Positions 26,699 through 35,993 of a DNA stretch of 61,440 nt are shown here, piece after piece. Numbering within the stretch: position 1 is the stretch's first letter; each line of letters begins with the position of its first letter. Below the pieces are notes generated by a model. That model saw only the letters and a list, made by a program, of their open reading frames with translations, was not told where the DNA came from and did not search any database. The stretch is taken from assembly GCA_018238205.1 (NCBI GenBank), contig JABCTV010000004.1, positions 1 through 61,440 of the forward strand, read 5' to 3'. The translations under genes and the position numbers were made by a program. This DNA is from Candidatus Thorarchaeota archaeon. GTDB lineage: Archaea > Asgardarchaeota > Thorarchaeia > Thorarchaeales > Thorarchaeaceae.

Positions 26699-28486
26699 CT
26701 ATATTGAAGTCACTTCTGGTTCACGACGTTCGTACTCACCTTCACCCTGTACGGTGACTCTCATCTTTTTCTTGTCACCTGGGTTCATGCGAGCCCATTT
26801 CCACATCATGTTTGCACCATCTGATACACTAGCTACTTCTGGCTGGTCATCCTCTGGATCTGTTGAGATATACTCGAAACCTGAAGGAATCCAATCAGTC
26901 ATCTCGATATTCTCTGCTGTGACTTCTCCCTTGTTAGATACTACCAACACGATGATGTACTCACCAGCACCTGCGCCTTTATTGATAGCTTTCTTTGTTG
27001 AAATTGCACGCTTCTTGTAGATGACACCAAGCTTGTGGCCATCTTCTGGACTAGCAACTTCTGCAGGGATTCCTGCGGGATATATATTGGCGGCACATTT
27101 GATTGGTGATGGATATTCCTTTTCTGGTCGATTTCTCCAAGCCATAACTGCATAGTTGATCTTCACAGTTTCACCAGGCTCAAGTTCTCCAATAGTGTCC
27201 TTTAGATTCTCAATCTTGAAGGAAATCTTGTGTGTTTTTTCTGGGTCTTGATCTTCTGGATCTATGGTAAAATCGTATGTTCCCGTGAATTCCTCACCCC
27301 GTATCCAGACAGTGATGTGCTCACTGGTTGGTGGCATAACATCATCAGGTAGATTGTCTTCGATGATGATATCGTTTAGCTTAGCAGTACCTGCATTGGT
27401 TACCTCAATAGTAACTTCAACTGGGGTCTTGTCAAAACTATTCACTGATGGTGGGTCAAACTCCTTAGTGTATTCTATCTTGTAGACAGGAATCACCTGT
27501 GAAGTCTTTTCAATGGTACCTAGTACTCTCTTTGTTATTATTCTCACAGGGGTGTAAAGGATTTCTTGGGTGCATTTTGGTGTTTCCTTACTTGAAACAT
27601 CAAAGGATGCTGACCATTCCTGGTCTGGTGCAAGTTCGATGCTGGGTGCGGCATCAATCATCTTCTGTTTTTCACCGCCTCCCTCTGGAGCGAGATAGAC
27701 TTCTGCTTTGTCAAGTCTTACGATCATATCACTCTCATTGGAGCATTCCAGTGTGCATTCCCATTGATTTGGTTCAGTTTCAGCGGTTTCAATTCCCATA
27801 AGGAATTCTGTGAGTGCAGTTAGGTCTGGATTCAATGCTGACCTCTGCTGGTCTTCACCTTTGTAGGTAAGAACGATTTCACCGGCGCTCTTCTCATCAG
27901 CCTCATGAACCTGTCCTGTAGCTCCGATGACAAGGTTGGTTTCTTCCTGAGGGTAGATGACAAAGTCTTTCCACACAATCTGTTTTGTGCCTTCATCAAA
28001 CTCAGCTGTGCCAGACTTGGAAGAAATAATTTGAATATTGGATAGCTCTGGTGGAATTGTCTTATTGAGAATGATGCTATCAATCTCACCATCCGTTTCA
28101 TTTTTGATAGTGAGTGTGATTTTCACTGGATTATCTTTACTGCTAACATACGCCCAGTGTGGTTCTTCTGTTTCAACATCTCCACACGTATCAAAGACTT
28201 CTGTAAGAGTCACGATTGGTGCTTCTGTTTCAACACCGTACTTACTTTCCCATGTCCCACTTACATCAATCTCGCCTCCAGAAAGTGATTCATCGGTAAT
28301 ATCCGTCGAATCACGTGTATCACCAAGGTGAACCTTTACGTTCCAGATACGACTTCTTTCAGAAACATTGATGACACTCAACTTTCCTGAAACATCAATT
28401 TTCTCAAGCTTGCTAACACCGTCCAGTAGGATCTTTTCTGATTCTTCGAGATCGATGATCACATTCTTCTTTGTATTCTCACTCAT
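26699..28486 (-). CDS. Large DUF11-like beta-sandwich protein without signal peptide
   Basis: 595 residues built from beta-rich repeats of the DUF11/CARDB type: NPVKITLTIKNETDGEID, TPVEVTIEVTNAGTAKLND and YIIVLVVSNKGEVTAENIEM, each followed by a LP(P/D)-like turn. Such domains are usual in S-layer and adhesin proteins. Here the N-terminus (MSENTKKNVIIDLEESEKIL) is charged with no signal peptide, and no membrane anchor follows, so it looks cytosolic or exported by a route without a cleaved signal. The protein is acidic. It shares its strand with the MBL-fold gene upstream (75-base gap). Function unknown. Confidence 0.7.
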   Translation of the reverse strand: MSENTKKNVIIDLEESEKILLDGVSKLEKIDVSGKLSVINVSERSRIWNVKVHLGDTRDSTDITDESLSGGEIDVSGTWESKYGVETEAPIVTLTEVFDTCGDVETEEPHWAYVSSKDNPVKITLTIKNETDGEIDSIILNKTIPPELSNIQIISSKSGTAEFDEGTKQIVWKDFVIYPQEETNLVIGATGQVHEADEKSAGEIVLTYKGEDQQRSALNPDLTALTEFLMGIETAETEPNQWECTLECSNESDMIVRLDKAEVYLAPEGGGEKQKMIDAAPSIELAPDQEWSASFDVSSKETPKCTQEILYTPVRIITKRVLGTIEKTSQVIPVYKIEYTKEFDPPSVNSFDKTPVEVTIEVTNAGTAKLNDIIIEDNLPDDVMPPTSEHITVWIRGEEFTGTYDFTIDPEDQDPEKTHKISFKIENLKDTIGELEPGETVKINYAVMAWRNRPEKEYPSPIKCAANIYPAGIPAEVASPEDGHKLGVIYKKRAISTKKAINKGAGAGEYIIVLVVSNKGEVTAENIEMTDWIPSGFEYISTDPEDDQPEVASVSDGANMMWKWARMNPGDKKKMRVTVQGEGEYERREPEVTSI

Positions 28487-28560
28487 CTAATGCACACCCA
28501 TAGTCATTTTCATCCAGTCAGGGAATTTTCTGACTTCAATATTCACTTCATTGGGGAATA

Positions 28561-29256
28561 TCAGTTTAGCTCGTATCGAAATTCGTTTCCTGCAGCCCAT
28601 TGAACTACAAGAACTTGATTGGGCTCCATAAGTACAGGTTTAGTACCCTGTCCAAATTGCTCAACATATTTTGAGAACTTCTTTGGTTGGTCCTCTGAAG
28701 TCCATCGCATAGGAATTCCAATACGCGGCTTTGTGTCGATACATAAGCTAACGGCATCTTTCACTTCGAATGTTGCTCCGCCACCCACAGGTACGATGAG
28801 AATATCCATCTCCAGCTTCTCAAAGAGTCCACGAATAGAACTGTCACCAAGATAGCCTATTCTCATGCCACCCATCTCGATTATTAGACCAAGATTTTCA
28901 ATATGTCCTCCAGCCTCTTCATCAATTCTTGAGAGAGAGTATGGAGTGATCGTCACATTTGGAACCTCATATGGTACTTCAGTTTCGAGAACATGAAGTA
29001 GCCATGGTTTTACACCTTGTTCTGCTGCTTTATCAGCCGCATCTTTACTTCCAAGGAACCAGGCTTTGGAGTTCACTGAAATTGTTGCTGCATTACCGAT
29101 GGCATCATCTGCATGATTTGTTGCAATTACTATTCTTGCCTCGAAATCATCAGGGACAACTGGATTGCCATCCCAGATTCCAGGGTTCAGTAGAATTGTA
29201 GTTCCTTTTGCTTCCATTGCGAATGATGTATGTCCAAAGTATGTGATATTCAGCAA
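28561..29256 (-). CDS. Metallo-beta-lactamase-fold protein (UPF0173/UlaG-like), metal site degenerate
   Basis: 231 residues matching the UPF0173 layout: MLNITYFGHTSFAMEAKGTT, ILLNPGIWDGNP, GLIIEMGGMRIGYLGDSS and a final IPMRWTSE. Active members have THxHxDH, then AGDT and IPMHY. Here the first motif reads TNHADDAIG, retaining only the Asp, the second keeps the Asp (YLGDSS), and the terminal His is Arg. A normal two-metal centre is unlikely. It is probably a repurposed, non-hydrolytic member. Upstream of the DUF11-like gene on the same strand. Confidence 0.75.
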   Translation of the reverse strand: MLNITYFGHTSFAMEAKGTTILLNPGIWDGNPVVPDDFEARIVIATNHADDAIGNAATISVNSKAWFLGSKDAADKAAEQGVKPWLLHVLETEVPYEVPNVTITPYSLSRIDEEAGGHIENLGLIIEMGGMRIGYLGDSSIRGLFEKLEMDILIVPVGGGATFEVKDAVSLCIDTKPRIGIPMRWTSEDQPKKFSKYVEQFGQGTKPVLMEPNQVLVVQWAAGNEFRYELN

Positions 29257-29490
29257 ACAATCACTTCCCGTCAGCTCATAAACACGGTCGAGCCAGATTC
29301 ACTGCTGCGTATATTTTTTGTTGGATTTGTTATTAAAAAGGAAATTGCGTGTAGATGCTATTTTCATCATCATAAAGCGCTCTTTTAGTCAACTCTTTGA
29401 CACCGAGTGCTATCTTTTTATGATTGGGTCCGAACAAAGTATCAATGTATTCTTGGTTCTTATCATCTTGTGCGGAGTGAATTGGATTCT

Positions 29491-30783
29491 ATGTTAGATA
29501 AGATTCTTACAGAGAAATTTAGAAAGACTTTGAGGTCAGTGTTTAAGGATATTCAACACAATCAGAACCGAAGAGAACTGGAGAAACTCGTTGAAGATGA
29601 ATTACGTATCAAAGAAAAACTACTCGCAACTGTGAATCCATATCCCTCAGATGTAGTGCTGGGAGATGACTATTTAGTTGCAGCTGTTGATGGTTCTGGA
29701 ACTGATCGCTTTGTGGTACATGATGACATACGCGTTCATATGTTAAGTACATCAACAGTTGTTCTTGATACAAACACAAGAAGTGAGTTCTTCTTTGCTC
29801 CTATAGATAAAATCCATCTGGAAAATGAACTAGGTGAGCAACCAGATATAGATGCACACTGGCACTCCAGCGTACCACGTGATGCAAGAAAAAAGATGAC
29901 AGAATCTCTAGAGAATATCTATCCTCAAAAGAATATAGTCGATTTAGTATTGCCATTCTTCCGTGATTATTCAAATGGTAAGATTGACTCGTTCTCCGAT
30001 TTTTCTGATACTGAATTCGCTAGTGCATCCAAAAAGTTACGGGAAATGGAAGATTTAGTTTCACGTTCTCAGTCATTGACAAATATTGTCATTCATGATG
30101 AGCTTCGAAAAGTAAGCGAGTATGCTGCAATACGAACTCTTCTCACCAGTGATATTGATCCGAAGTTTGTCCTTATCGATGGTGCAATGTCCGTCTTTAT
30201 GCATCAAACAAAACACTACCCTTCTATGCCAAGTGGATTTATGCTCAGAGACCTCTGTTCACTTGCAAGACAAAAGGGAGTCATTCTGTGTGCAGTAAGT
30301 AAGAATCACACGATACCTTTTGCTCATAAAATTGCTAAGATGGCCAAGGAAAAATTTGGTGATGGTGCGAAATGGTTTTGCCATTTACCCAGCAAGTTTG
30401 ACCCTGGTGGAGGTCTCCGCATAATAGAAGATCGCCCCTACATTCCTCCAATGCTTGCGGTACCCTATCTATTTAGCTTCTCCCGAGACAATAGACCTTC
30501 CAGAATCGATTTTGATAGAATATGGTGGTTACAGAACATCTTTGTTTCTGGGGATCCTAGAACAACGAGAGAAAACGAGAAAGCGCTCTTTCGTGAGATT
30601 GAGTTTATGTCTAGGGATGCACGTTGGTATGGATATCCTGTACCACTAGCGCTTGCACATGAATCATGCAAGCTAAGTTATGAGGACTTGTTATTAGCAA
30701 GAGAAATCTGTAGGGATATTCTGAAAGAGGTGGGTCTGGGTGATTGGAAGACACAACCTCTACGTGAAGATTACAATCAATGA
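29491..30783 (+). CDS. nurA: NurA 5'-3' nuclease
   Basis: 430 residues from the ATG at 29491, chosen because GGAGTG lies eleven bases upstream; the frame stays open to a GTG at 29407 and a TTG at 29482 is also possible. NurA motifs are present: VAAVDGSGTDRF with the catalytic Asp near residue 70, FVLIDGAMSVF, CAVSKNHTIPFAH and GYPVPLALAHESCKL. NurA forms a complex with the HerA hexamer to resect DNA ends with Mre11-Rad50, giving 3' tails for RadA. It is the first gene of the four-gene repair operon. The 234-base gap before it shows no other gene. Confidence 0.92.
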   Translation: MLDKILTEKFRKTLRSVFKDIQHNQNRRELEKLVEDELRIKEKLLATVNPYPSDVVLGDDYLVAAVDGSGTDRFVVHDDIRVHMLSTSTVVLDTNTRSEFFFAPIDKIHLENELGEQPDIDAHWHSSVPRDARKKMTESLENIYPQKNIVDLVLPFFRDYSNGKIDSFSDFSDTEFASASKKLREMEDLVSRSQSLTNIVIHDELRKVSEYAAIRTLLTSDIDPKFVLIDGAMSVFMHQTKHYPSMPSGFMLRDLCSLARQKGVILCAVSKNHTIPFAHKIAKMAKEKFGDGAKWFCHLPSKFDPGGGLRIIEDRPYIPPMLAVPYLFSFSRDNRPSRIDFDRIWWLQNIFVSGDPRTTRENEKALFREIEFMSRDARWYGYPVPLALAHESCKLSYEDLLLAREICRDILKEVGLGDWKTQPLREDYNQ

Positions 30784-30802
30784 ACAATTCAATGTGATAG
30801 AA

Positions 30803-32566
30803 ATGAATATCGACAAAGACAAACTCGGTGAACTTTACGGAAAGGTTGGTGTTGGAAATCAGACCACTCTGGGTATCATGGGTCGTAATCGTGATATCAG
30901 CGTAGGAGAGATATTCATGATATACTCTGAACGCGATGGGCATGAACGGGTCTTCTTCTTCAGAGTTCTAGGTCTTGAAAATTATCTTCGTCAAGTAGAC
31001 GATATGTCAAGGATAGCAGGAACCCTCATGGTCGAAGGTGATGCGTATCTCTCTGGCATTGACCGTAATATGCTTCTCTCATTAGGTGGAAGAATGCTTG
31101 GATATGCTGAGAAGAATGAGAAGGGTGAATGGACATTCAAATCTCCACGTCGATTACCTGACCATCTGGCATCGGTGTATCGACCAGTACCTGGTACGTC
31201 AGACGAGTTCGTTCGAGAGATGTTGGCATGTCAGACTGATGGAGAAGTACACATTGGGGACTTACAGGTAGGTGAGAAAACACTTGACGTTCCTGTTAAG
31301 ATTCCAATTATGTATCTTCCAATGCATGTAGGTATATTCGGATCAACAGGAGCTGGAAAGAGTAACCTAATGATGGTCCTGATCAAATCGATTATTGATA
31401 CCAATCTTGATGCTATTCGTAATCCGAATGCCGACAAGCCTAGACTCTCTGCATTCTGTATCGACCCTCATGATGAATTTGCGAAAGGTGTCGATAAGTA
31501 TGGAATTCAGAGTATTGTCAAAGATATGAGTCCATCAACTCGCACAGATGTAATTGGAGATTTTTACTATCTAACAACTCACAAGAGTGCTACAACCCGA
31601 GACATTCGGGCGTATACACGAGAAATCCGTATCCTCTATTCGGAGATACAGCCTCGAGATCTCTATTCAATTAGAGAATATACTTCTGAAATGTCTTCAT
31701 TTATTGATGCACAGTATCATGCTAATGGAGAGAACTGGATTGATTCAATTCTCAGTATGGATGATGACTCATCACCGGTTCCTGTAGGTACTCTGAGAGC
31801 CGTGAAACGTAGATTGAGTTTCTTGGAGCGGTCTCCAATCTTCATTGATTCGGGAACATCTATTCTTGATGACATCTTCTTCGCAATGGAAACTGGTAGA
31901 ATTCTTGTTGTCAACACCAGTTTGATGAGCGATACGGAGCAATTCTTGTTGACCACAATTGTCACTCGAACATTATCTGATATGCGTCGAGCTTTGAAAA
32001 GCAGTGGTAACTTGGGAGACTTTGAAACTCAAGGCCAAAAGCGATTGCCTCCTGGATTCTTCAAACGTGTAAAGCAGAAAGCCCGAGCCTTCTATGGCAA
32101 AGACGGAGTTGCAGATACGTCTGAAGTACGTGACCCCCGAAAACTACCAGTAATTCAAGTAACAGTGGAAGAGGCTCCATCAATTCTGAATCCTGTCCTG
32201 ATGCGTGGGCAGTCTGTTTTCAAAGACATTTCTCGTCAAGGGCGGAAATTCAATATAGGTTTACTAGTTGTAAGTCAACAGGTGAGTGTTCTTGACAATG
32301 TTATTTTGAGTCAAATGAACACCGAAATCAACTTGCGACTTGGTAATGAACGTGAAATCAGAGCCTGTATTGAAAATGCCAGTGTGAATATTAACGGATT
32401 TGAGAATGAATTTCGTGTTATGTCCAGAGGTGAAGCAATCGTTACAGCTTCATATAGAGAGTTACCTCTACCAGCTCGAATTCCTCTATTTGACACAATA
32501 TATGAGAAGGACCGACACAGATACAAAGACAAGAAGACGAAGAAAAACGAAGAACACATACTCTGA
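30803..32566 (+). CDS. herA: HerA hexameric DNA translocase
   Basis: 587 residues from the ATG at 30803 (MNIDKDKLGELYGKVGVGNQ); the frame is open upstream into nurA. An N-terminal HAS-barrel (LGIMGRNRDISVGEIFMI) precedes the RecA-like ATPase with IFGSTGAGKSNL (Walker A), CIDPHDEFAKG, VTVEEAPSILNP (Walker B) and VVSQQVSVLDNV, and a C-terminal arginine-rich finger region (INLRLGNEREI). HerA pumps DNA to NurA. Starts 20 bases after nurA and ends 11 bases before mre11. Confidence 0.93.
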   Translation: MNIDKDKLGELYGKVGVGNQTTLGIMGRNRDISVGEIFMIYSERDGHERVFFFRVLGLENYLRQVDDMSRIAGTLMVEGDAYLSGIDRNMLLSLGGRMLGYAEKNEKGEWTFKSPRRLPDHLASVYRPVPGTSDEFVREMLACQTDGEVHIGDLQVGEKTLDVPVKIPIMYLPMHVGIFGSTGAGKSNLMMVLIKSIIDTNLDAIRNPNADKPRLSAFCIDPHDEFAKGVDKYGIQSIVKDMSPSTRTDVIGDFYYLTTHKSATTRDIRAYTREIRILYSEIQPRDLYSIREYTSEMSSFIDAQYHANGENWIDSILSMDDDSSPVPVGTLRAVKRRLSFLERSPIFIDSGTSILDDIFFAMETGRILVVNTSLMSDTEQFLLTTIVTRTLSDMRRALKSSGNLGDFETQGQKRLPPGFFKRVKQKARAFYGKDGVADTSEVRDPRKLPVIQVTVEEAPSILNPVLMRGQSVFKDISRQGRKFNIGLLVVSQQVSVLDNVILSQMNTEINLRLGNEREIRACIENASVNINGFENEFRVMSRGEAIVTASYRELPLPARIPLFDTIYEKDRHRYKDKKTKKNEEHIL

Positions 32567-32577
32567 GGAATGACTCG

Positions 32578-33885
32578 ATGCCTGCACGAATCGCTCACAT
32601 CTCTGACACCCATCTTGGAAGTAGACCTAGTAATGGTGTACGACATAATATCTGGAGCGAGGGTATGAAGGCTCAACTCCTAGAGAATGATTTCTACGAG
32701 AGATTTGCTGAGGTCTTTACAAAGATTGCAGAAATTGATCCCTCTGTGGATCTTGTTGTTCATGCTGGAGACCTTTACAACTCTCCCTGGGAAAAGAACC
32801 CCTCCCAACCTCCACTTCAGGCACAAATCACTGCTATGACTGTCCTTCAAGAATTTATTAAAAATACTGGAATTCCAGTTCTCATCATCGAAGGAAATCA
32901 TGGGATGTTCAAATTTTTTGAAGTTTCATTACTTGAGAGCCTTAAACTTGCGGTACCAGAACTCAGCGTAGCAACACAACAGGATCTGAAGAAAGCAATT
33001 CGAGAGGGAACTCCCTTGGAATTCTCCTTTGAGAATCTTGATGTCTTTTGTTTTCCCTTCATTGATTCTGCAGTCCTTAGATCTTCCAATATGATTGACA
33101 TCTATGATGACTGGATTACTACATACCAGAAACGTGAACGCTTGCGACCCACTGTAGCTGTGACTCATGGTATGAAACTTGACAACACTCTCTATGATGC
33201 TATCTTTAGTATGGGCTATGATTACATTGCATTAGGTCATGATCATAGACAGGTAAAACACGCACCGAATGCTTGGTATTCAGGGTCTCCTGAGCGATGG
33301 AGCTTTCGAGAGGCATCTGAAAAGAAAGGTTTCTTGATTATTGATATTGATGCCGGAAAAAATCCAGATATACAACCGCATCATCTTGAATTCAAACGTC
33401 CTGTATTGAATGAAACGATATCAATTAGTGATGATGATACCGCAGAGTCACTTGCTGACAAAATTGATGATTGGTTTTCTACGAACGGTCTCGTTGCTGA
33501 TTGGGATTCAGTGTCCGCAGCACGAGTCCGTTTGTCCTTCGAAGGAACTTCAAAACGACTATCTACGTTTGATTTGGGGATTGCACTTGAGAACACACGT
33601 CAGAAAGTTCTCTCTCACAAATCGGAGTACAATCTTGCTCAATTTGTTTGGGATATCAAACAGTCCGCTGATGCTGGATATTCTTCTGCTGCATATCCCG
33701 AGATTGAATCCGAATATTTGATTGAAGATCCAGAAGCAGATTTCAACGAATACCTTGAAACCCTTGAAATAGACAAGAACTTTGATGTTGAAACACTAAC
33801 AAAGATTGCAGTCACTTCTCTTGAATTTGCGGTTGGTAAGCGAGAGGGTAAGATGACCTCTGATGCACTTCAGGAGGATGAATAA
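32578..33885 (+). CDS. mre11: Mre11 nuclease
   Basis: 435 residues. All phosphodiesterase motifs that hold the two Mn ions are visible: HISDTHLGSR (D9, H11), VVHAGDLYN, IIEGNHGMF, VTHGMKLD and LGHDHRQV, followed by the capping domain and an acidic C-terminus that should bind Rad50. Mre11 is the endo/exonuclease that opens blocked DNA ends. GAGGAATG precedes the ATG. The stop overlaps the Rad50 start (TAATG), a standard sign of coupled translation. Confidence 0.95.
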   Translation: MPARIAHISDTHLGSRPSNGVRHNIWSEGMKAQLLENDFYERFAEVFTKIAEIDPSVDLVVHAGDLYNSPWEKNPSQPPLQAQITAMTVLQEFIKNTGIPVLIIEGNHGMFKFFEVSLLESLKLAVPELSVATQQDLKKAIREGTPLEFSFENLDVFCFPFIDSAVLRSSNMIDIYDDWITTYQKRERLRPTVAVTHGMKLDNTLYDAIFSMGYDYIALGHDHRQVKHAPNAWYSGSPERWSFREASEKKGFLIIDIDAGKNPDIQPHHLEFKRPVLNETISISDDDTAESLADKIDDWFSTNGLVADWDSVSAARVRLSFEGTSKRLSTFDLGIALENTRQKVLSHKSEYNLAQFVWDIKQSADAGYSSAAYPEIESEYLIEDPEADFNEYLETLEIDKNFDVETLTKIAVTSLEFAVGKREGKMTSDALQEDE

Positions 33886-35969
33886 TGAAACTACTGAAGT
33901 TGGAGGTCTGGAATTTCAAGCCATTTCGAAACCTTGTCTTACCTCAGGACGATATCGAATTTCCTGAAGGATTGATTATAATCAAAGGTCCTAATTCTAC
34001 AGGAAAATCATCACTCTTCGAATCGATTCTTTGGTGTCTCTGGGGGCCAACTTCTGTTTCGGATCTTAATAATGATGAACTAGTTAGTTTTAGTTCGACT
34101 TTTTGTCGAGTGATACTTCAATTCGAAGTTGCCGGAGCTCGATATAAGATTGATAGAAGGTACGATTCTGCAGATGGAATGGCTGTTGTTCTGTATATGA
34201 AACAGGATTCAGCTTGGAAGCAAATTACTAACAAGAGTTCGTCTGTAGGAAGAAAATTAGATGAGATACTTAATCTCGAACTCAATCAAGCATTGAAAAC
34301 ACTATTTGTGAGACAGGGCGAAGTATCAGAACTTGCCAATGCAAAAGCAGTCACGCTAAGAAACCTCCTGGTTGATATCTATGATATTGACATACTCAAA
34401 GGGATGACCAAACATCTGGATTATTTTGAATCCGAACTTGCAGCAAAGGTGAAAATTCTATCTGATGAATATCAGTCCCCTGAATCTATTCAAGAAGAGG
34501 TGCAGCGGTGTAAGGATAGAATCACTGACTATACAAAATCGGTAGAGAACAGAAATCAAGAGATTGCTTCAACTGAAAAACTACTGAAGGACATACCAAG
34601 TTCTTCCTCTCTTCAGAAAGTAAATGATATCATGACTAAGTTGGATCAAAATAATCGCGACCTCGAACGACTAACTAAGGAACTCGAGAATGATATGTCT
34701 AAAGCGGGACTACTCGATGCAGATGAGGTTCTTGTACAAGCTCGTTTAGATTCTCTGAAGAAAGTGAAAGAGAGATCAGAAACTGACCTTGAAGAGATTG
34801 AAGCACAAAAACAATCCATAGATCAAGAAACTGGTAAAATCTCAGGAATAAATCATGATTTGAAGGAGAAAATCACAACACTTACCGCTTCTCGCAATGA
34901 CGAAAATGATACAATTTGCCCTACTTGTTCAAAGCCCCTCTCGCCAAAAGAAAGGGACAATCTTGTTGCTGATTACAAGAAAGAGATTAAATCCGGAACT
35001 GCAGAATTGAAAGAATTAGAAACCCAGCGGAAAAAGCATGCAACCGATACTAAACTAATTGATGGAAAATTGAGAGAGATTGATGTTTCCATAGAGGCTA
35101 CCAAGAAAACGAAAACTACAAAGAAACAGGTTGACGAGATTCAATCTGAAATTTCTAACAACAAAAATACCCTCGATAAAATCGTTAGTTCAGTTGGTGT
35201 TTCTGATATTGGAGAACTCCTTCAAAAGTACAAAGTACCTAGTGTATCCAGTCTGCAATTGACAATTGCCAAATTACAAACCACTCTTGAACAAGCTAAG
35301 AAAAGTACGAAAGAAATTGAGGAGAACATTCTCAGAGAGGAGTTGTTGATTTCCGACCTTGCAGGAAAAGAAGCGAGAATGAAAGAAATGGGTGCAGAGA
35401 TTGAGGAACTGAAGAGAGTCGACGAGCATGCAAAATATGTACGTCGAAAATTGGTGAGTGGATTTGTTGCAGACTACGTGTTTCAGAAGCGGTTAATTGG
35501 TATCATACGAAGTGCAACCAATCAATATGCTCGTTTCTTCACTAATGGTCAATACACAGGTATTGATCTTGAACCAACCCAGTCAAAAGGGCGTTCTGGT
35601 TCTGGTCTCTTGCTCAAGATTTGGGACGAGCGTGACCAAGCTTGGAAGAAAACTGGTCAACTAAGCTTTGGTGATAAAACTGCAATCAGTCTGGCTCTGC
35701 GTCTTGGAATCAGTAGAACAATGAGCAGTATTCGTGCACTTAGAGACAGCCCCGCTGTTTCCCCTAGGGTCCGTAGCGTTCTGTTAGATGAGCCTCTAGG
35801 CGGTCTGGACAAGATGCGTCGTGAAGCTGTTGTTTCAAATCTCGTTAATGATAAGAACTTCGAGCAGATATTTCTAATCACCCATACTGATGTTCAAGGC
35901 TGGGAAGGTGTGCCATCTATTGACGTTGCAAAAGAGGGATCTAGTAGTACTGCAACTTTAGAAATGTGA
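33885..35969 (+). CDS. rad50: Rad50 ATPase
   Basis: 694 residues, shorter than the 850-900 of most archaeal Rad50, mainly through a shorter coiled coil. Walker A is IKGPNSTGKSSLFESI, then two coiled-coil arms around a zinc hook CPTC (C345, C348), then the signature LSFGDKTAISLALRLG and Walker B VLLDEPLGGLD. The signature has F and D where most ABC ATPases have GG/E. Rad50 tethers DNA ends and gates Mre11. Last of the repair operon; the next gene, a membrane glycosyltransferase, starts 25 bases later on the same strand. Confidence 0.94.
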   Translation: MKLLKLEVWNFKPFRNLVLPQDDIEFPEGLIIIKGPNSTGKSSLFESILWCLWGPTSVSDLNNDELVSFSSTFCRVILQFEVAGARYKIDRRYDSADGMAVVLYMKQDSAWKQITNKSSSVGRKLDEILNLELNQALKTLFVRQGEVSELANAKAVTLRNLLVDIYDIDILKGMTKHLDYFESELAAKVKILSDEYQSPESIQEEVQRCKDRITDYTKSVENRNQEIASTEKLLKDIPSSSSLQKVNDIMTKLDQNNRDLERLTKELENDMSKAGLLDADEVLVQARLDSLKKVKERSETDLEEIEAQKQSIDQETGKISGINHDLKEKITTLTASRNDENDTICPTCSKPLSPKERDNLVADYKKEIKSGTAELKELETQRKKHATDTKLIDGKLREIDVSIEATKKTKTTKKQVDEIQSEISNNKNTLDKIVSSVGVSDIGELLQKYKVPSVSSLQLTIAKLQTTLEQAKKSTKEIEENILREELLISDLAGKEARMKEMGAEIEELKRVDEHAKYVRRKLVSGFVADYVFQKRLIGIIRSATNQYARFFTNGQYTGIDLEPTQSKGRSGSGLLLKIWDERDQAWKKTGQLSFGDKTAISLALRLGISRTMSSIRALRDSPAVSPRVRSVLLDEPLGGLDKMRREAVVSNLVNDKNFEQIFLITHTDVQGWEGVPSIDVAKEGSSSTATLEM

Positions 35970-35993
35970 GATTCCGCGTTAGGCCAAATATTA

